A program made the position numbers and the translations under genes. Shown here in pieces: positions 47,373 through 56,896 of a DNA stretch of 64,000 nt. Under the pieces are notes generated by a model, which had not been told where the DNA came from, did not search any database, and worked only from the letters and a program-made list of their open reading frames with translations. The stretch's first letter is position 1, and each line of letters begins with the position of its first letter. The stretch comes from Aphanothece cf. minutissima CCALA 015 (GTDB lineage Bacteria > Cyanobacteriota > Cyanobacteriia > PCC-6307 > Cyanobiaceae): the NCBI GenBank assembly GCA_003003925.1, contig PVWP01000002.1:434001-498000 (forward strand). Reading direction: 5' to 3'.

Positions 47373-48134
47373 ATGCACACCCTGCGCCCGGGGCCTTGGC
47401 TGTCCGGCCTTCTGCTACTGCAGACCGCCCTGCTGCCGGGCAGCCTCGCGCTGGGCGGGCCGGCGCTCGCCCAGCCGGAGGATCCGGCGGCGGGCCTGGT
47501 GCTGCCGGCGGCCGCCTACCGCGCCTTGCTCGGCCAGCCACCGGCCCCGGGCAGCCGGCTGGAGCTCGACGATCTGGCCATCCTGCGCTGGAACCAGCGC
47601 AGCCGCACGCCGGCGGGGATCGTCCACAGCTGGCGCTTCCTGAACCGCAATCTCAGCGTCTTCGATGCCGCCGTGGGCGCCGACCTGGCCAGGACTTCAC
47701 CTCTCCTCCACGCGGGCCTGCCGGCTTTTCTGGCGCGGGCCGATGGGCTCAAGGATCAGCTCAAGGATGCGGTGGCCCGGCCGCGCCCCTTCCTGAGCCA
47801 CTCGGATCTGAAGCCCTGCCTGCCCCTGGAGAGCTCCTGGTCGTTCCCCAGCGGCCACGCCACCTGGTTTGCCACCGCGGCCCTGCTGCTGGCCGACCTG
47901 CTGCCGGAGCGCCGGGAGCGGCTGCTGCCGGTGGGTCTTCAGGGGGGCTACGTGCGTGCCTATTGCGCTATGCACTACCCCAGTGATGTGCTGGCCGGCC
48001 AGCGCCTCGCCGAAGCCATCAGCCGGGATGTGATCGCCTCGCCCCAGTGGACGCGCTTCAAGCAGCAGGTGGCCGGGGAGCGCCGCCTGCTGCTGGCGGT
48101 CCCACCGGCCGGCCTGCCCCTGCTGGCGGATTGA
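47373..48134 (+). CDS. Periplasmic PAP2-family (class A acid-type) phosphatase
   Basis: 253 aa. Signal peptide ~1-34 ([20 protein letters not shown]). PAP2 motifs: [18 protein letters not shown], and [12 protein letters not shown] with the catalytic His and Asp. It is closer to bacterial class A nonspecific acid phosphatases than to membrane undecaprenyl-PP phosphatases because it has no multiple membrane helices. It likely frees phosphate in the periplasm. The stop overlaps the TTG start of the next gene. Confidence 0.9.
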   Translation: MHTLRPGPWLSGLLLLQTALLPGSLALGGPALAQPEDPAAGLVLPAAAYRALLGQPPAPGSRLELDDLAILRWNQRSRTPAGIVHSWRFLNRNLSVFDAAVGADLARTSPLLHAGLPAFLARADGLKDQLKDAVARPRPFLSHSDLKPCLPLESSWSFPSGHATWFATAALLLADLLPERRERLLPVGLQGGYVRAYCAMHYPSDVLAGQRLAEAISRDVIASPQWTRFKQQVAGERRLLLAVPPAGLPLLAD

Positions 48135-49357
48135 TCGAATTCCGCGCCACGGTCCGCGGCGCCCGGCGCAACGGACTGGGCCTGCTGCTCACCCCGCTGG
48201 TGCGGCTCCGCCGCGTCGTGCGGACGCTGGCCCTGGCCCTGGAGCGCATGATCTGGCGGGAGCTGATCGAGGGGGAAGCCCCCGCCAACCCGCTCGTCAG
48301 CCTGCTCGCCTTCCTGCTGTTCTCCGGCCTCTGCCTGCTGGCCAGCCTCCAGGGGACCGTGGGCTACGTGATCGGCCTGCTGCTGTTCCTGTTGCCGATG
48401 GAGTGGCTGATGGCCCGGCTGGGCTACGGCGCGCCAGTCCAGCGGCGGGTACTGCTGCAGAGCTGGGGCGACCGCATCCGTCTGTTCCTGGACACGCCGG
48501 AGGGCAGCGAACGCCTGGAGCTGGGACGGGCCGCCGTCACGGCGGTGCTGATCCGCCAGGCCAGCGTCCAGCTGCCGCCGCTGGGGGAGCGGTCCCTGGG
48601 CTGGGATCTGGTTCTGGCTGTGGCCGATCCCGTTGGGGAGCACCTGCTGGCCCGTGCCGCCGGCTTCTCCGGCGCCTGGCAGCGGGGCCACGCCCTGGCC
48701 GCCGATCTGGGGGTGCCCCTGCGCCTGGCCGGCGTCCCCGACGGCCGGCAGCTCCCGGAGGCCCGGTCGGACAGAGCGCAGCCGGAGGATGTCTGGAGGC
48801 TGGAGCCGGGGGCCTCCGCCACACGCCTGGTCCGCAGCCGACGCACGGTGGGCGCCGCCCAGTGGTGCCGCTCCTTCGTCACGCAGGGCAGCGACCTGCT
48901 GTTCGTCGCCGTGCTCAACACCGTGATGGTGAAGTACGGCGGCTTTCTCGTCTGGATGTTCGGTCCGCGCCTGGGCCTGAGCGCACCCACCACCCTGGTG
49001 CTGGATCTCTCCCTCCCGGGCCTGCTGTCGCTGGGCCTGCCGGAGTGGACCGTGCTCCAGACCCTGCTGGTGATCGCCGCCCTCGGTGCCGCCGGCATCG
49101 GCAGCTACAGGCAGTGGAGTCCCCAGGAGCTCTCCGTGGCGGACGACCAGATCCACCTCCGCCGCCCCGGCCAGCCCAGGCGCCAGCTGCCGTTGCGGAT
49201 GATCACCGCCGTGCTGCGGCTGCCGGGTCCGGACCCCCGGGTGATCCTCTGGAGCGAACGCCGGCCGCCGATCGTGGTGGACGGCCTCTCCGGCGAGCGG
49301 GAGGCGGCCGAGCTGCTGGAGAAGCTGGAGGCTGTCCTCGATCGGCCCCGGGGATGA
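48131..49357 (+). CDS. Polytopic membrane protein, unknown function
   Basis: 408 aa if it starts at TTG 48131, which overlaps the phosphatase stop (TTGA); ATG 48248 is an alternative. Helices at ~55-95 (two), ~265-290 and ~320-340, with a soluble segment in between (~100-250) and another at the C-terminus ([19 protein letters not shown]). No family recognised; cytoplasmic-loop content suggests a membrane-bound enzyme or sensor. The stop overlaps the beta-lactamase ATG (ATGA), so the three plus-strand genes form an operon. Confidence 0.7.
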   Translation: MIEFRATVRGARRNGLGLLLTPLVRLRRVVRTLALALERMIWRELIEGEAPANPLVSLLAFLLFSGLCLLASLQGTVGYVIGLLLFLLPMEWLMARLGYGAPVQRRVLLQSWGDRIRLFLDTPEGSERLELGRAAVTAVLIRQASVQLPPLGERSLGWDLVLAVADPVGEHLLARAAGFSGAWQRGHALAADLGVPLRLAGVPDGRQLPEARSDRAQPEDVWRLEPGASATRLVRSRRTVGAAQWCRSFVTQGSDLLFVAVLNTVMVKYGGFLVWMFGPRLGLSAPTTLVLDLSLPGLLSLGLPEWTVLQTLLVIAALGAAGIGSYRQWSPQELSVADDQIHLRRPGQPRRQLPLRMITAVLRLPGPDPRVILWSERRPPIVVDGLSGEREAAELLEKLEAVLDRPRG

Positions 49358-50283
49358 TGGAGCCCATGAACCTCTGCAACCCCCACTCGCTGGCCGCAGC
49401 CCTGGTGGTGGCGCTGCCGGGCGTCGCCGCGGCACCCGCCGTCCCGGGGCCCGCCGTCCCGGGGCCCGCAAGGCCGGAAGCCGCGGCGGAAGCCGGCCTG
49501 GCGGCGCTGGAGGCCCGTTCCGGCGGCCGGCTGGGGGTGTTCGCCATCGACACCGCCAGCGGTGCCCGGATCGGCCACCGGGCCGGCGAGCGCTTTCCCC
49601 TCTGCAGCACCTTCAAGGCGATCCTGGCGGGGGCCGTTCTGCACAGAAGCCAGCGGCAGCCCGGCTTCCTGGAGCAGCGGATCCGTTTCGGCCGCCAGGA
49701 TCTGGTGAGCCACTCGCCGATCGCCGAGCAGCACCTCGAAGGCGGCCTGACGGTGGAGGAGATGGCCGCCGCCACGGTCCAGACCAGCGACAACACGGCC
49801 GCCAACCAGCTGATGGCACGTCTGGGCGGCCCCGCCGGCCTGACCGCCTTCGCCCGCTCCATCGGCAACCGCACCTTCCGGCTCGATCGCTGGGAAACAG
49901 CCCTCAACTCCGCCATCCCCGGCGACCCCCGCGACACCGACACCCCCGCCGGCATGGGCACCAGCCTTCAGGCCCTGGTGCTCGGGACGGCCCTGGGCCC
50001 GCCGCAGCGGCAACGGCTGCAGGACTGGCTGATCGGCACCACCACCGGCGACCGGCGAGTCCGGGCCGGGGTGCCGTCGGGCTGGCAGGTGGGCGACAAG
50101 ACCGGCACCTGCGGGGCCTACGGCACCGCCAATGACGTGGCCGTGCTCTGGCCGCCGGACCGGGCGCCGATCGTGCTGGCGGTGTTTCACACTCAGGCCG
50201 ATCCGGCCGCCGCCGCGCAGGATGGGGTGATCGCCGAAGCCGCGACGATCGTGGCCGGGGCGTTCAGACCGGCTGGCAGGTGA
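49354..50283 (+). CDS. Class A beta-lactamase, carbapenemase-type cysteine pair
   Basis: 309 aa from ATG 49354 (ATG 49357/49366 also possible). Signal peptide and a Pro/Ala-rich stretch (~1-48). Class A motifs: CSTFK (S85 and K88, positions 70/73), SDN (S130 site), WETALN (E166/N170), KTG (K234-G236). Cysteines C84 and C253 fall at positions 69 and 238, where KPC, SME and SFC type carbapenemases have a disulfide. Other agreements are [22 protein letters not shown] and LNSAIPGD. It could hydrolyse beta-lactams in the periplasm; whether carbapenems are cut is inference. The stop overlaps the proB end by 20 bp. Confidence 0.95.
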   Translation: MMEPMNLCNPHSLAAALVVALPGVAAAPAVPGPAVPGPARPEAAAEAGLAALEARSGGRLGVFAIDTASGARIGHRAGERFPLCSTFKAILAGAVLHRSQRQPGFLEQRIRFGRQDLVSHSPIAEQHLEGGLTVEEMAAATVQTSDNTAANQLMARLGGPAGLTAFARSIGNRTFRLDRWETALNSAIPGDPRDTDTPAGMGTSLQALVLGTALGPPQRQRLQDWLIGTTTGDRRVRAGVPSGWQVGDKTGTCGAYGTANDVAVLWPPDRAPIVLAVFHTQADPAAAAQDGVIAEAATIVAGAFRPAGR

Positions 50284-51427
50284 GCACCAGCTGGTCGCGG
50301 TGCACCACCGCATCCCCCACCGGCCCCAGCCGGCGGCGCACCTCCTCGCTGCTCAGACCCTTGATCCGGCGCAGTTCCTCACTGCTCAGGGTGCTCAGGC
50401 CCCGCCCCAGCTCGCGGCCATCGCTGGCCAGCACCCGGACCGCCTCGCGCCGGGAGAAGTGACCCTCCACCTCGCGGATGCCCACCGCCAGCAGGGAGGC
50501 CCCCTGCTGCAGCAGGGCCCGCTCGGCGCCCGCATCCACCCGCACGCTGCCCTTCACCAGCAGGGCATGGGCCAGCCAGCTCTTGCGGTCGGCCAGGGGG
50601 GTGGCGCTGGGCTGGAACACGGTGCCCACCTTCTCGCCGGCGAACAGGGCCTCGAGCACCGCCGGATCGCGTCCATCGGCCAGCCGCACCCGAATGCCGC
50701 TGGAGGTGGCGATGCGGGCCGCCGCCAGCTTGGTGGTCATGCCGCCGGTGCCCCACTGCCCGCCCCCCTCGGCCACGTGGCTGAGGCGCTCCAGCTCCGC
50801 CAGGTCGCGCACCTCCTCGATCGGGCTGGCATCGGCATCGGTGCGGGGGTTGCCGGAATAGAGCCGGTCCACGTCCGTGAGCAGCACCAGCTCATCGGCG
50901 CCGATCGCCACCGCCACCAGGGCCGAGAGGGTGTCGTTGTCGCCGAAGCGCAGTTCGTCGGTGGCCAGGGTGTCGTTCTCGTTCACCACCGGCAGCACCC
51001 CCCACGCCAGCAGCTGCTCCAGGGTGCGGCAGGCGTTCTGGTAGCGGCGCCTGGAGGCCAGATCGCTGCGGGTGAGCAGCACCTGGGCCACCGCCATCCC
51101 CCGCACGGCGAAGGCCTCCTGGTACAGACCCATCAGCCGGCCCTGGCCGACGGCGGCAGCCGCCTGCAGGGCCACCACCTCGGTGGGGCGCCGGCTGAAG
51201 CGGAGCGCCTCGCAGCCCAGTCCCACGGCCCCGCTGGTCACCAGGGCCAGCTGGTCGCCCCGGCGCTGCTGGCGGCCGAAGCTGGCGGCCAGATCGGCGA
51301 TCACCGCCGCCGTGGAACGCTCGGGGCTGCCCCGCAGCAGGCTGGTGCCCACCTTGATCACCCGCCGCAGTCCAGGGCGGGCGTCCGCCGCCGCGCCGGA
51401 GGTCGGCGTTGTGCCGGAGGTCGCCAT
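50264..51427 (-). CDS. proB: Glutamate 5-kinase
   Basis: 387 aa. It phosphorylates glutamate, the first step in proline synthesis. The amino-acid kinase core reads [39 protein letters not shown] and [15 protein letters not shown]. The C-terminal PUA domain is from ~residue 300 ([18 protein letters not shown]). The ATG at 51427 shares one base with the yqeG stop. Convergent overlap of 20 bp with the beta-lactamase gene. Confidence 0.96.
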   Translation of the reverse strand: MATSGTTPTSGAAADARPGLRRVIKVGTSLLRGSPERSTAAVIADLAASFGRQQRRGDQLALVTSGAVGLGCEALRFSRRPTEVVALQAAAAVGQGRLMGLYQEAFAVRGMAVAQVLLTRSDLASRRRYQNACRTLEQLLAWGVLPVVNENDTLATDELRFGDNDTLSALVAVAIGADELVLLTDVDRLYSGNPRTDADASPIEEVRDLAELERLSHVAEGGGQWGTGGMTTKLAAARIATSSGIRVRLADGRDPAVLEALFAGEKVGTVFQPSATPLADRKSWLAHALLVKGSVRVDAGAERALLQQGASLLAVGIREVEGHFSRREAVRVLASDGRELGRGLSTLSSEELRRIKGLSSEEVRRRLGPVGDAVVHRDQLVLTCQPV

Positions 51428-51936
51428 TAGCCCGGCACCGAGCCCACCCAGCGGGCCATGCGCAGCTCGAGGTTCTGGAGCCGGTCCTGGCGGCAGGGTT
51501 CACCGTCGGGATCGATCGGCTTCACCAGCACCGTGAACAGGCCCATGCGGTTGCCCACCAGCACGTCGGTGAACAGCCGGTCGCCCACCAGGGCCACCTG
51601 GGCCGGGGGCAGGGCGAGGTCCTGCAGCACCTTGCGCAGGGCGGCGCGCCGCGGCTTGCCCGCCGAGGTGGTGTAGGGAAGGCCCATGGTGTCCGCCACC
51701 GCACCGATCCGGCGCCGGGAGGGGTTGTTGCTGAGCAGGTGCAGGGGCATCCGCTCACGGGCATGGCGCAGCCACACCTCCGCCTGCACGGGCATGGTGG
51801 CCTGGCGGCGGGGGAGCAGGGTGCGGTCGACGTCGAGGACCAGGGCGCGGATGCCACGGTCGACCAGCTCCTGCAGGGGCAGGTGGGCCAGGGAGGTCCC
51901 CAGCAGCCAGTCGGGCGTGAGCAGGTCGCGCAGCAT
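51427..51936 (-). CDS. yqeG: YqeG family HAD IIIA-type phosphatase
   Basis: 169 aa. HAD motif I is LVLDVDRTLLPRR near residue 35; LLSNNPSRRR is motif II; KPRRAALRKVL carries the motif III Lys, and ALVGDRLFTDVLVGNRMG is motif IV. The family often acts with GTPase YqeH, or on phosphatidylglycerophosphate in cyanobacteria-like lineages; the substrate is unresolved. Its ATG (51936) overlaps the stop of the DUF3727 gene. Confidence 0.9.
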   Translation of the reverse strand: MLRDLLTPDWLLGTSLAHLPLQELVDRGIRALVLDVDRTLLPRRQATMPVQAEVWLRHARERMPLHLLSNNPSRRRIGAVADTMGLPYTTSAGKPRRAALRKVLQDLALPPAQVALVGDRLFTDVLVGNRMGLFTVLVKPIDPDGEPCRQDRLQNLELRMARWVGSVPG

Positions 51937-52484
51937 CAGTCGTCGCTCTCCCGTTCGTCGAGTTCGGCCTCGATGCGCGGCTGGACCCGCTCGAACTCCT
52001 CCCCCTCCACCATCACCGCATCGGCGCCGTCCATGCGGGCCACCACGAAGAAGGGATCCAGGGGGATGTAGAGGCCGTACTCCTCATCGCCGGCCATGAA
52101 GCTCACCAGCAGCTCGTAGGTCTCGCTGTCATCATCCCCCTCCTCGTCCTCGAGGTCGTCCGGGTCGGGCTCCTCCAGCTCACCGCTGACGGTGAGGGTG
52201 ACGGCGGAACGCACCAGGGTGAGGTCGTGCTCCTGCAGCACCACATCCGCCACCGACAGCACCGGTTCGGTGGCATCGAGGGTCTCGATCAGTTCGGGGT
52301 CGTCATCCTCCCGCAGCCGGAACAGGCACACCGGGGTGTCCACCGGCGTCAGCAGGGCGTAGTCGTGGCCGTCGAGGGGGATCAGCTGCTCCAGGAAGCA
52401 CAGCAGCTGGCGGCCGCTGCCGTCCCGTACCTGCACGGTGGGCACATCGCCGGAGCCCGTCATCGCAGGGGGGTCGGAGGCCAT
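51936..52484 (-). CDS. DUF3727 family acidic protein
   Basis: 182 aa from ATG 52484 (ATG 52463 is an alternative start). A cyanobacterial protein with a beta-rich N-terminal domain (LLCFLEQLIPLDGHDYALLTP and CLFRL) and an acidic linker (EEPDPDDLEDEEGDDD), then a second DUF1292-like domain with YGLYIPLDPFFVVARMDG. Soluble. Function unknown. The order proB-yqeG-DUF3727-ruvX is a typical cyanobacterial cluster. The frame continues upstream in antisense to ruvX but that part is not credible. Confidence 0.78.
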   Translation of the reverse strand: MASDPPAMTGSGDVPTVQVRDGSGRQLLCFLEQLIPLDGHDYALLTPVDTPVCLFRLREDDDPELIETLDATEPVLSVADVVLQEHDLTLVRSAVTLTVSGELEEPDPDDLEDEEGDDDSETYELLVSFMAGDEEYGLYIPLDPFFVVARMDGADAVMVEGEEFERVQPRIEAELDERESDD

Positions 52485-52503
52485 CAAGAGGAAGCGGGTC
52501 TCC

Positions 52504-53022
52504 TCAGAATGAATCAGCACCGGCCCGAGTGCCCACGGCGATGGCCGCCGGGTCGACCGGATCGGCACTGAACAGGGCGGGACCCAGGGCCTCGGGCCCC
52601 TCCCGCAGCCACTGTTCCAGCAGCAGCGCCGCCGCCGCGCTGTCGAGCCGGCCGCTGCGGTCGCCGTGCAGTCCGAAGCGTTCGCCGGCGGCCCAGCTGC
52701 TGGCGTGCTCATCCACCCAGGCCAGGGGCAGGGGCTGGCCCAGGGCCGCCAGGCCCCGGGCCAGCCGCAGGCCGTAGCGGCGACAGTGGACCCCCTGGGG
52801 GGTGGGCCGCTGGCTGGCATCCAGGGGCAGGCCCACCACCAGCGTCTCCACCCGCCGCTGGCGCACCAGTTCCAGCAGGCGCCCCAGATCGGCCTGGAAG
52901 TCGCCCCGGGCCAGGGCGGGCAGGGGGGTCACGGTGAGCCCCAGGGGATCACAGCCAGCCAGGCCGATGCGGCGGCGGCCCACATCCAGGGCCAGCACCG
53001 AGCGCGGCCGGGGCGGCGCCAT
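52504..53022 (-). CDS. ruvX: Putative Holliday junction resolvase / pre-16S rRNA nuclease RuvX
   Basis: 172 aa. RNase H-like fold: VLALDVGRRRIGLAG at the N-terminus, VVGLPLDASQRPTPQG, WVDEHASSWAA, and LDSAAAALLLEQWL with the last acidic residue. YqgF proteins process the 5' end of 16S rRNA precursor and resemble RuvC. ATG at 53022, one base upstream of the next gene's stop. Confidence 0.93.
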   Translation of the reverse strand: MAPPRPRSVLALDVGRRRIGLAGCDPLGLTVTPLPALARGDFQADLGRLLELVRQRRVETLVVGLPLDASQRPTPQGVHCRRYGLRLARGLAALGQPLPLAWVDEHASSWAAGERFGLHGDRSGRLDSAAAALLLEQWLREGPEALGPALFSADPVDPAAIAVGTRAGADSF

Positions 53023-54144
53023 TCAGTGCAGCACCAGGGGCTCGCTGGGCAGGCTGCCGAGGGGGCCGGTGGGGGTGGGCATGGGGCGCCGCCGCGGCTG
53101 CAGCTGCTCCAGCACCGCCTCGATGCGGCGGGCCGCCCGCTTGGCCGGCTGGCCTTCCTGCCGCCGCCAGACGCTGCGGGCCATCAGCACCTCCTCGCCG
53201 TGGGCCTCGGCCCCGAGGGCCTGCAGCCACAGCTGGCGGTCGCCATCGCCCACCTCGCAGCGCAGCCAGAGGCTGGCGCCACCCCGGCCGATGCGGTGCA
53301 GCAGCGACTCGGCCGCCGGCCCGAGCAGATGGCCCCAACCCGGGTGGATGCTCAGCTCCACCGCCTGGCCGCCACCGGGATGTTCATCGAGCAGGCGCAC
53401 GCCGGCCACGGCCTCGTTGCGGACGCCATCCACCAGCATCCAGCCCTGGCCGCGGCTCTGGTCGAGCAGGTCCTCGATGCGGCGGTCCTGGAGCTGGCGC
53501 AGGTGGGCCGGGCAGGTGGCCTGCTCCAGGTGCCACAGCAGCGGGGCGGTGCGACGGTTGAGCGGGCGCAGCTGCAGGTCGGCCGGCGGCACGGGGGCGG
53601 CGCCGGCGGCGGGCAGCTGCCAGCGCCAGAGGCGATCGGTGCGCTGCGGCTGGAACCCCTGCTCCCGCAGGGTGGCGAGCCGGGAGGTGTCGAGGCTGGA
53701 GGCGGTGGCGATCCAGCTGGCGGCGCCCTTCACCCGGCCAATGGCCTGGCGCAGCAGATCACCGGCCAGTGCTGCCCGGCTCGGGGCCGGACCATCGGCG
53801 GCCGCCCCCTCGCTGGCGGCCAGGGCCAGGCGCAGGTGCTGCACCTGCCAGCAGGTGCCGCTGCGGTTGAGGCGGCGGCAGACGATCAGCCCCAGGGCCT
53901 GCTGGCGGGTGAGCCCCTGGCGCTGCAGTGCCACCAGCACCTGGGCGGCCAACGGCCGGCGGCTGGTGACCGCCGTCAGCAGCTGTTCCGGCAGGGCCAG
54001 CAGCAGCGAGCGCTGCAGCAGCGGCTGCAGCGGCAGGAAGGCGGGATCATCGAGCAGGGGCAGGTGCCATCCCTGCAGGGGCTCCACCGTCCAGGTGGGG
54101 GAGGTTCTGCCCTGGGCAGGCACTGGCACGGCAGGCACTGGCAC
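53023..54144 (-). CDS. Cyanobacterial protein, possibly acetyltransferase-like, function unknown
   Basis: 373 aa. Two halves: ~1-190 (WTVEPLQGWHLPLLDDPAF and LALAASEG...; ends SSLDTSRLATLREQGFQPQR) and ~195-373, with LLWHLEQATCPAHLRQLQDR and WLRCEVGDGDRQLWLQALG. The second half recalls GNAT folds, but no acetyl-CoA motif is clear. A 15-bp repeat at the 5' end encodes PVPA twice and offers several GTG starts, so the start is ambiguous. It follows the ruvX group on the same strand. Confidence 0.7.
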   Translation of the reverse strand: MPVPAVPVPAQGRTSPTWTVEPLQGWHLPLLDDPAFLPLQPLLQRSLLLALPEQLLTAVTSRRPLAAQVLVALQRQGLTRQQALGLIVCRRLNRSGTCWQVQHLRLALAASEGAAADGPAPSRAALAGDLLRQAIGRVKGAASWIATASSLDTSRLATLREQGFQPQRTDRLWRWQLPAAGAAPVPPADLQLRPLNRRTAPLLWHLEQATCPAHLRQLQDRRIEDLLDQSRGQGWMLVDGVRNEAVAGVRLLDEHPGGGQAVELSIHPGWGHLLGPAAESLLHRIGRGGASLWLRCEVGDGDRQLWLQALGAEAHGEEVLMARSVWRRQEGQPAKRAARRIEAVLEQLQPRRRPMPTPTGPLGSLPSEPLVLH

Positions 54145-54220
54145 GGCAGACGACGGTGGAGAGGGGGCGTGGGCGAAACGGGACCGACGCCGCGGCGGCT
54201 GGCGACGTCGTTTCAGGATT

Positions 54221-55399
54221 CTACGCGGGCCTCACCAGCACCAGAGGTGTGCGCTCATTGGCGTTGCCGGCGGGATTGGGGCGCAGCGCCCGCATCAGCA
54301 GATCTTCATCGGTGCCGCCGCTGGCGGCCAGCACCTTCACCCGCCCGAGGTCGTTGACATCCACCACGGCCACCGCCACCCCCAGGGCCGCCGCCATCCG
54401 CTCACACCAGGCGGCCGGCTGATCCGGTCCGAGCACGATCGTCTGGTCGTAAGGGGGCGTGGTGCCGGTGATGTCGTCGATCAGGCGGGCCTGCTCCCCG
54501 GCCAGGCGATAGAACCAGCCCTTGCTGCCCACCAGCTTGAGGGCGGTGCCCACCACCCAGGCCCCGAGCACCCGCGCCGGGCCGGACACATCGATCAGGG
54601 TCTGGAGGCCGCAGGCCGTGGCCAGGGAGCTGGTGGGGTGGAACACCCGGCAGAGCAGGCGGGCCAGGAAGGAGGGCTCCACCGTCGAGGGGTGGTGGTA
54701 GCGCCCCTGGATCACCGCCAGGGGGGTCTCACCGATGGTGAGCACGTCCCCGGGCTGCAGCAGCCCGTCGGTGTAGCGCTGCAGCACCGCCAGCGGATCG
54801 TCGAGCACCCCGAGCAGGTGGGTGCGCACCGGCAGCACCCGGCAGCGCTCCCCTTCGCGCCAGCCGGGGGCGGCGGGGTCGCCCGGCTCCGGCCTCTGCA
54901 GCGGCAGCAGGATCCCCTGGCGCCGCTGCAGCCGGCCGAAGGGCCCGTAGTTGACCCAGTGGATGTCCATCCAGAGGGTGTCGAGCACGCTCTCCAGGTC
55001 CAGGCCGCCGGGCGCCGTCAGGTTGAGGCGGATGTGGGCGGCCGTGCTCTTGCGGCCCTTGACGATGTAGGCGGCCCAGTACCCGTCGGGGCGGGCCTCC
55101 TCGTCGGGATGCAGGGGCGTGATCTGCAGCTCGTGGCGCACCTGGCTGACGTCACTGCGGCCCAGCAGGGTGGGCACCACCGTGATCTCGGGCACCATCA
55201 CCTCCATGCGGGGGTGCGGGTTGCGGATGCGCACCTCGCCGGTGATCTCCAGGCCCTGGGCCCGGCGCCGCACCTGGAAGGATCCCGGCAGCAACTGCAG
55301 GGGCGAGGCGGGCCGGAGGCGGTGGCGGAGTTCGAGCACCACCAGGCCCAGGCCGAGGAGCAGCAGCAGGACCAGCAGGAAGGAAACGGGGAGCGGCAA
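54221..55399 (-). CDS. F420-0:gamma-glutamyl ligase (CofE)-like protein
   Basis: About 392 aa from TTG 55399; ATG 55486 would overlap the divergent PhoH gene start. N-terminal helix ~5-25 (LLVLLLLLGLGLVVLEL), then a CofE-like domain: LLQPGDVLTIGETPLAVIQG, SLATACGLQTLIDVSG, IDDITGTTPPYDQTIVLGPDQP and VAVVDVNDLGRVKVLAASG near the end. CofE adds glutamates to coenzyme F420. Cyanobacteria keep this gene although most lack known F420 use, so the real role may differ. Confidence 0.8.
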   Translation of the reverse strand: MPLPVSFLLVLLLLLGLGLVVLELRHRLRPASPLQLLPGSFQVRRRAQGLEITGEVRIRNPHPRMEVMVPEITVVPTLLGRSDVSQVRHELQITPLHPDEEARPDGYWAAYIVKGRKSTAAHIRLNLTAPGGLDLESVLDTLWMDIHWVNYGPFGRLQRRQGILLPLQRPEPGDPAAPGWREGERCRVLPVRTHLLGVLDDPLAVLQRYTDGLLQPGDVLTIGETPLAVIQGRYHHPSTVEPSFLARLLCRVFHPTSSLATACGLQTLIDVSGPARVLGAWVVGTALKLVGSKGWFYRLAGEQARLIDDITGTTPPYDQTIVLGPDQPAAWCERMAAALGVAVAVVDVNDLGRVKVLAASGGTDEDLLMRALRPNPAGNANERTPLVLVRPA

Positions 55400-55484
55400 G
55401 CCGATACGTCGGGGAATGTCCGGCCGGAGCGTAGATGCGCCCGCGGACCTAGCTTCGGCCCCATGGAACCGGCAGGGCCCTGGC

Positions 55485-56864
55485 ATGCGCAAGACCTTCG
55501 TGCTCGACACCAATGTGTTGCTGCATGACCCCCAGGCCCTGAACCGGTTCGAGGACAACCAGGTGGTGATCCCGATCGAGGTGGTCGAGGAAATCGACCG
55601 CTTCAAGCGGGACCCCTCCGAGAAGGGCCGCAACGCCCGCCAGGTGTCGCGGCTGCTCGACCAGCTGCGTGAGAAGGGCAACCTGGCCGAAGGGGTGCCC
55701 ATCGACGACGTCAGCGGCGGCACCGTCAAGGTGGTGTTCTGCCGCAGCGAGACCCTGAGCCAGCTGCCCCCCGAGCTGAAGGCGGGCAACGGCGATAACA
55801 ACATCCTGGCCGTGGCCCTGGAGCAGCGCCTGCAGGAGGTGGTGGGCAGCCAGCCGCCGGTGGTGCTCGTCACCAAGGACACCAACCTGCGCATCAAGGC
55901 CGATGCGGTGGGCCTGATCGCCCAGGACTACACCACCGACAAGGTGGACATGGCCGACCTCTATCCGGGCTTCTGCGAGCGCTGGGTCGACGCTGATCAG
56001 ATGGACCGCGTGAAGACGGGTGATGGCCTGCCAGCGGATGCCATCCCGGAGCAGACGGTGGCCGTCTCGCCGCTGCAGGCCAACGAGGGGGTGACCCTCA
56101 TCGATCTGGCCCAGCCCGCCCACACCCTGCTGGCCCGCTACAACGGGCGCACCGGCACCCTGCAGCCGCTGCAGAAGTCCGCCAAGGCCAAGATGGGGCG
56201 CATCCAGCCCCGCAACCGGGAGCAGTCCTTCGCCCTCGATCTGCTGCTCGATCCGGCGGTGGCCCTGGTGACCCTGGTGGGCAAGGCGGGCACCGGCAAG
56301 ACCCTGCTGGCCCTGGCGGCGGGGCTGCACCAGGTCGCCGACGAGCGTCTTTACGAGCGGCTGCTGGTGACCCGCCCGGTGATCTCCCTGGGCAAGGAAA
56401 TGGGCTTCCTGCCAGGGGATCTGGAGGAGAAGATGGCCCCCTGGATGCAACCGATTGTCGACAACCTCGACTTCCTGCTGGGTGGCGACGAGGGCCAGCC
56501 CGCACGCGGCAGCCACCGCCCGCCCCGCAGCAACTGGAGTGACCTCAAGGGCATGGGCCTGCTGGAAGTGGAGGCGATCAGCTACATCCGCGGCCGCTCC
56601 ATCCCCCGCCAGTTCATGGTGGTGGACGAGGCCCAGAACCTCACCCCCCATGAAGTGAAGACGATCGTGACCCGGGTGGGGGAGGGCACCAAGATCGTGC
56701 TCACCGGCGATCCGTACCAGATCGACAATCCCTACGTGGATGCCGAGAGCAATGGGCTCACCTGGCTGGTGGAGCGCTTCAAGGGCCAGCTGCTCTCCGG
56801 CCACATCACGCTGATGCGGGGCGAACGCTCCGAGCTGGCCGAACTGGCCGCCAATCTGCTCTGA
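55485..56864 (+). CDS. phoH: PIN-PhoH family ATPase
   Basis: 459 aa. N-terminal PIN ribonuclease-like domain (VLDTNVLLHDP, the acidic set with EEIDRFK and VVLVTKDTNLRIKA), then a PhoH-type P-loop ATPase: [11 protein letters not shown] near residue 266 and the Walker B VVDEAQNLTP near 378, with the C-terminal MRGERSELAELA. Such fusions (PhoH2) have RNA helicase/nuclease properties in other bacteria. The ATG at 55485 follows a GC-rich divergent region with the CofE-like gene. Confidence 0.9.
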   Translation: MRKTFVLDTNVLLHDPQALNRFEDNQVVIPIEVVEEIDRFKRDPSEKGRNARQVSRLLDQLREKGNLAEGVPIDDVSGGTVKVVFCRSETLSQLPPELKAGNGDNNILAVALEQRLQEVVGSQPPVVLVTKDTNLRIKADAVGLIAQDYTTDKVDMADLYPGFCERWVDADQMDRVKTGDGLPADAIPEQTVAVSPLQANEGVTLIDLAQPAHTLLARYNGRTGTLQPLQKSAKAKMGRIQPRNREQSFALDLLLDPAVALVTLVGKAGTGKTLLALAAGLHQVADERLYERLLVTRPVISLGKEMGFLPGDLEEKMAPWMQPIVDNLDFLLGGDEGQPARGSHRPPRSNWSDLKGMGLLEVEAISYIRGRSIPRQFMVVDEAQNLTPHEVKTIVTRVGEGTKIVLTGDPYQIDNPYVDAESNGLTWLVERFKGQLLSGHITLMRGERSELAELAANLL

Positions 56865-56896
56865 GCCGGCCCCCCAGCCCGCTCAACCGGCGGATC

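Noticed and set aside
54121..54149. Direct repeat CACTGGCACGGCAG
   Set aside because: It encodes the PVPA repeat at the start of the adjoining protein and shows no sign of being a mobile or regulatory element.
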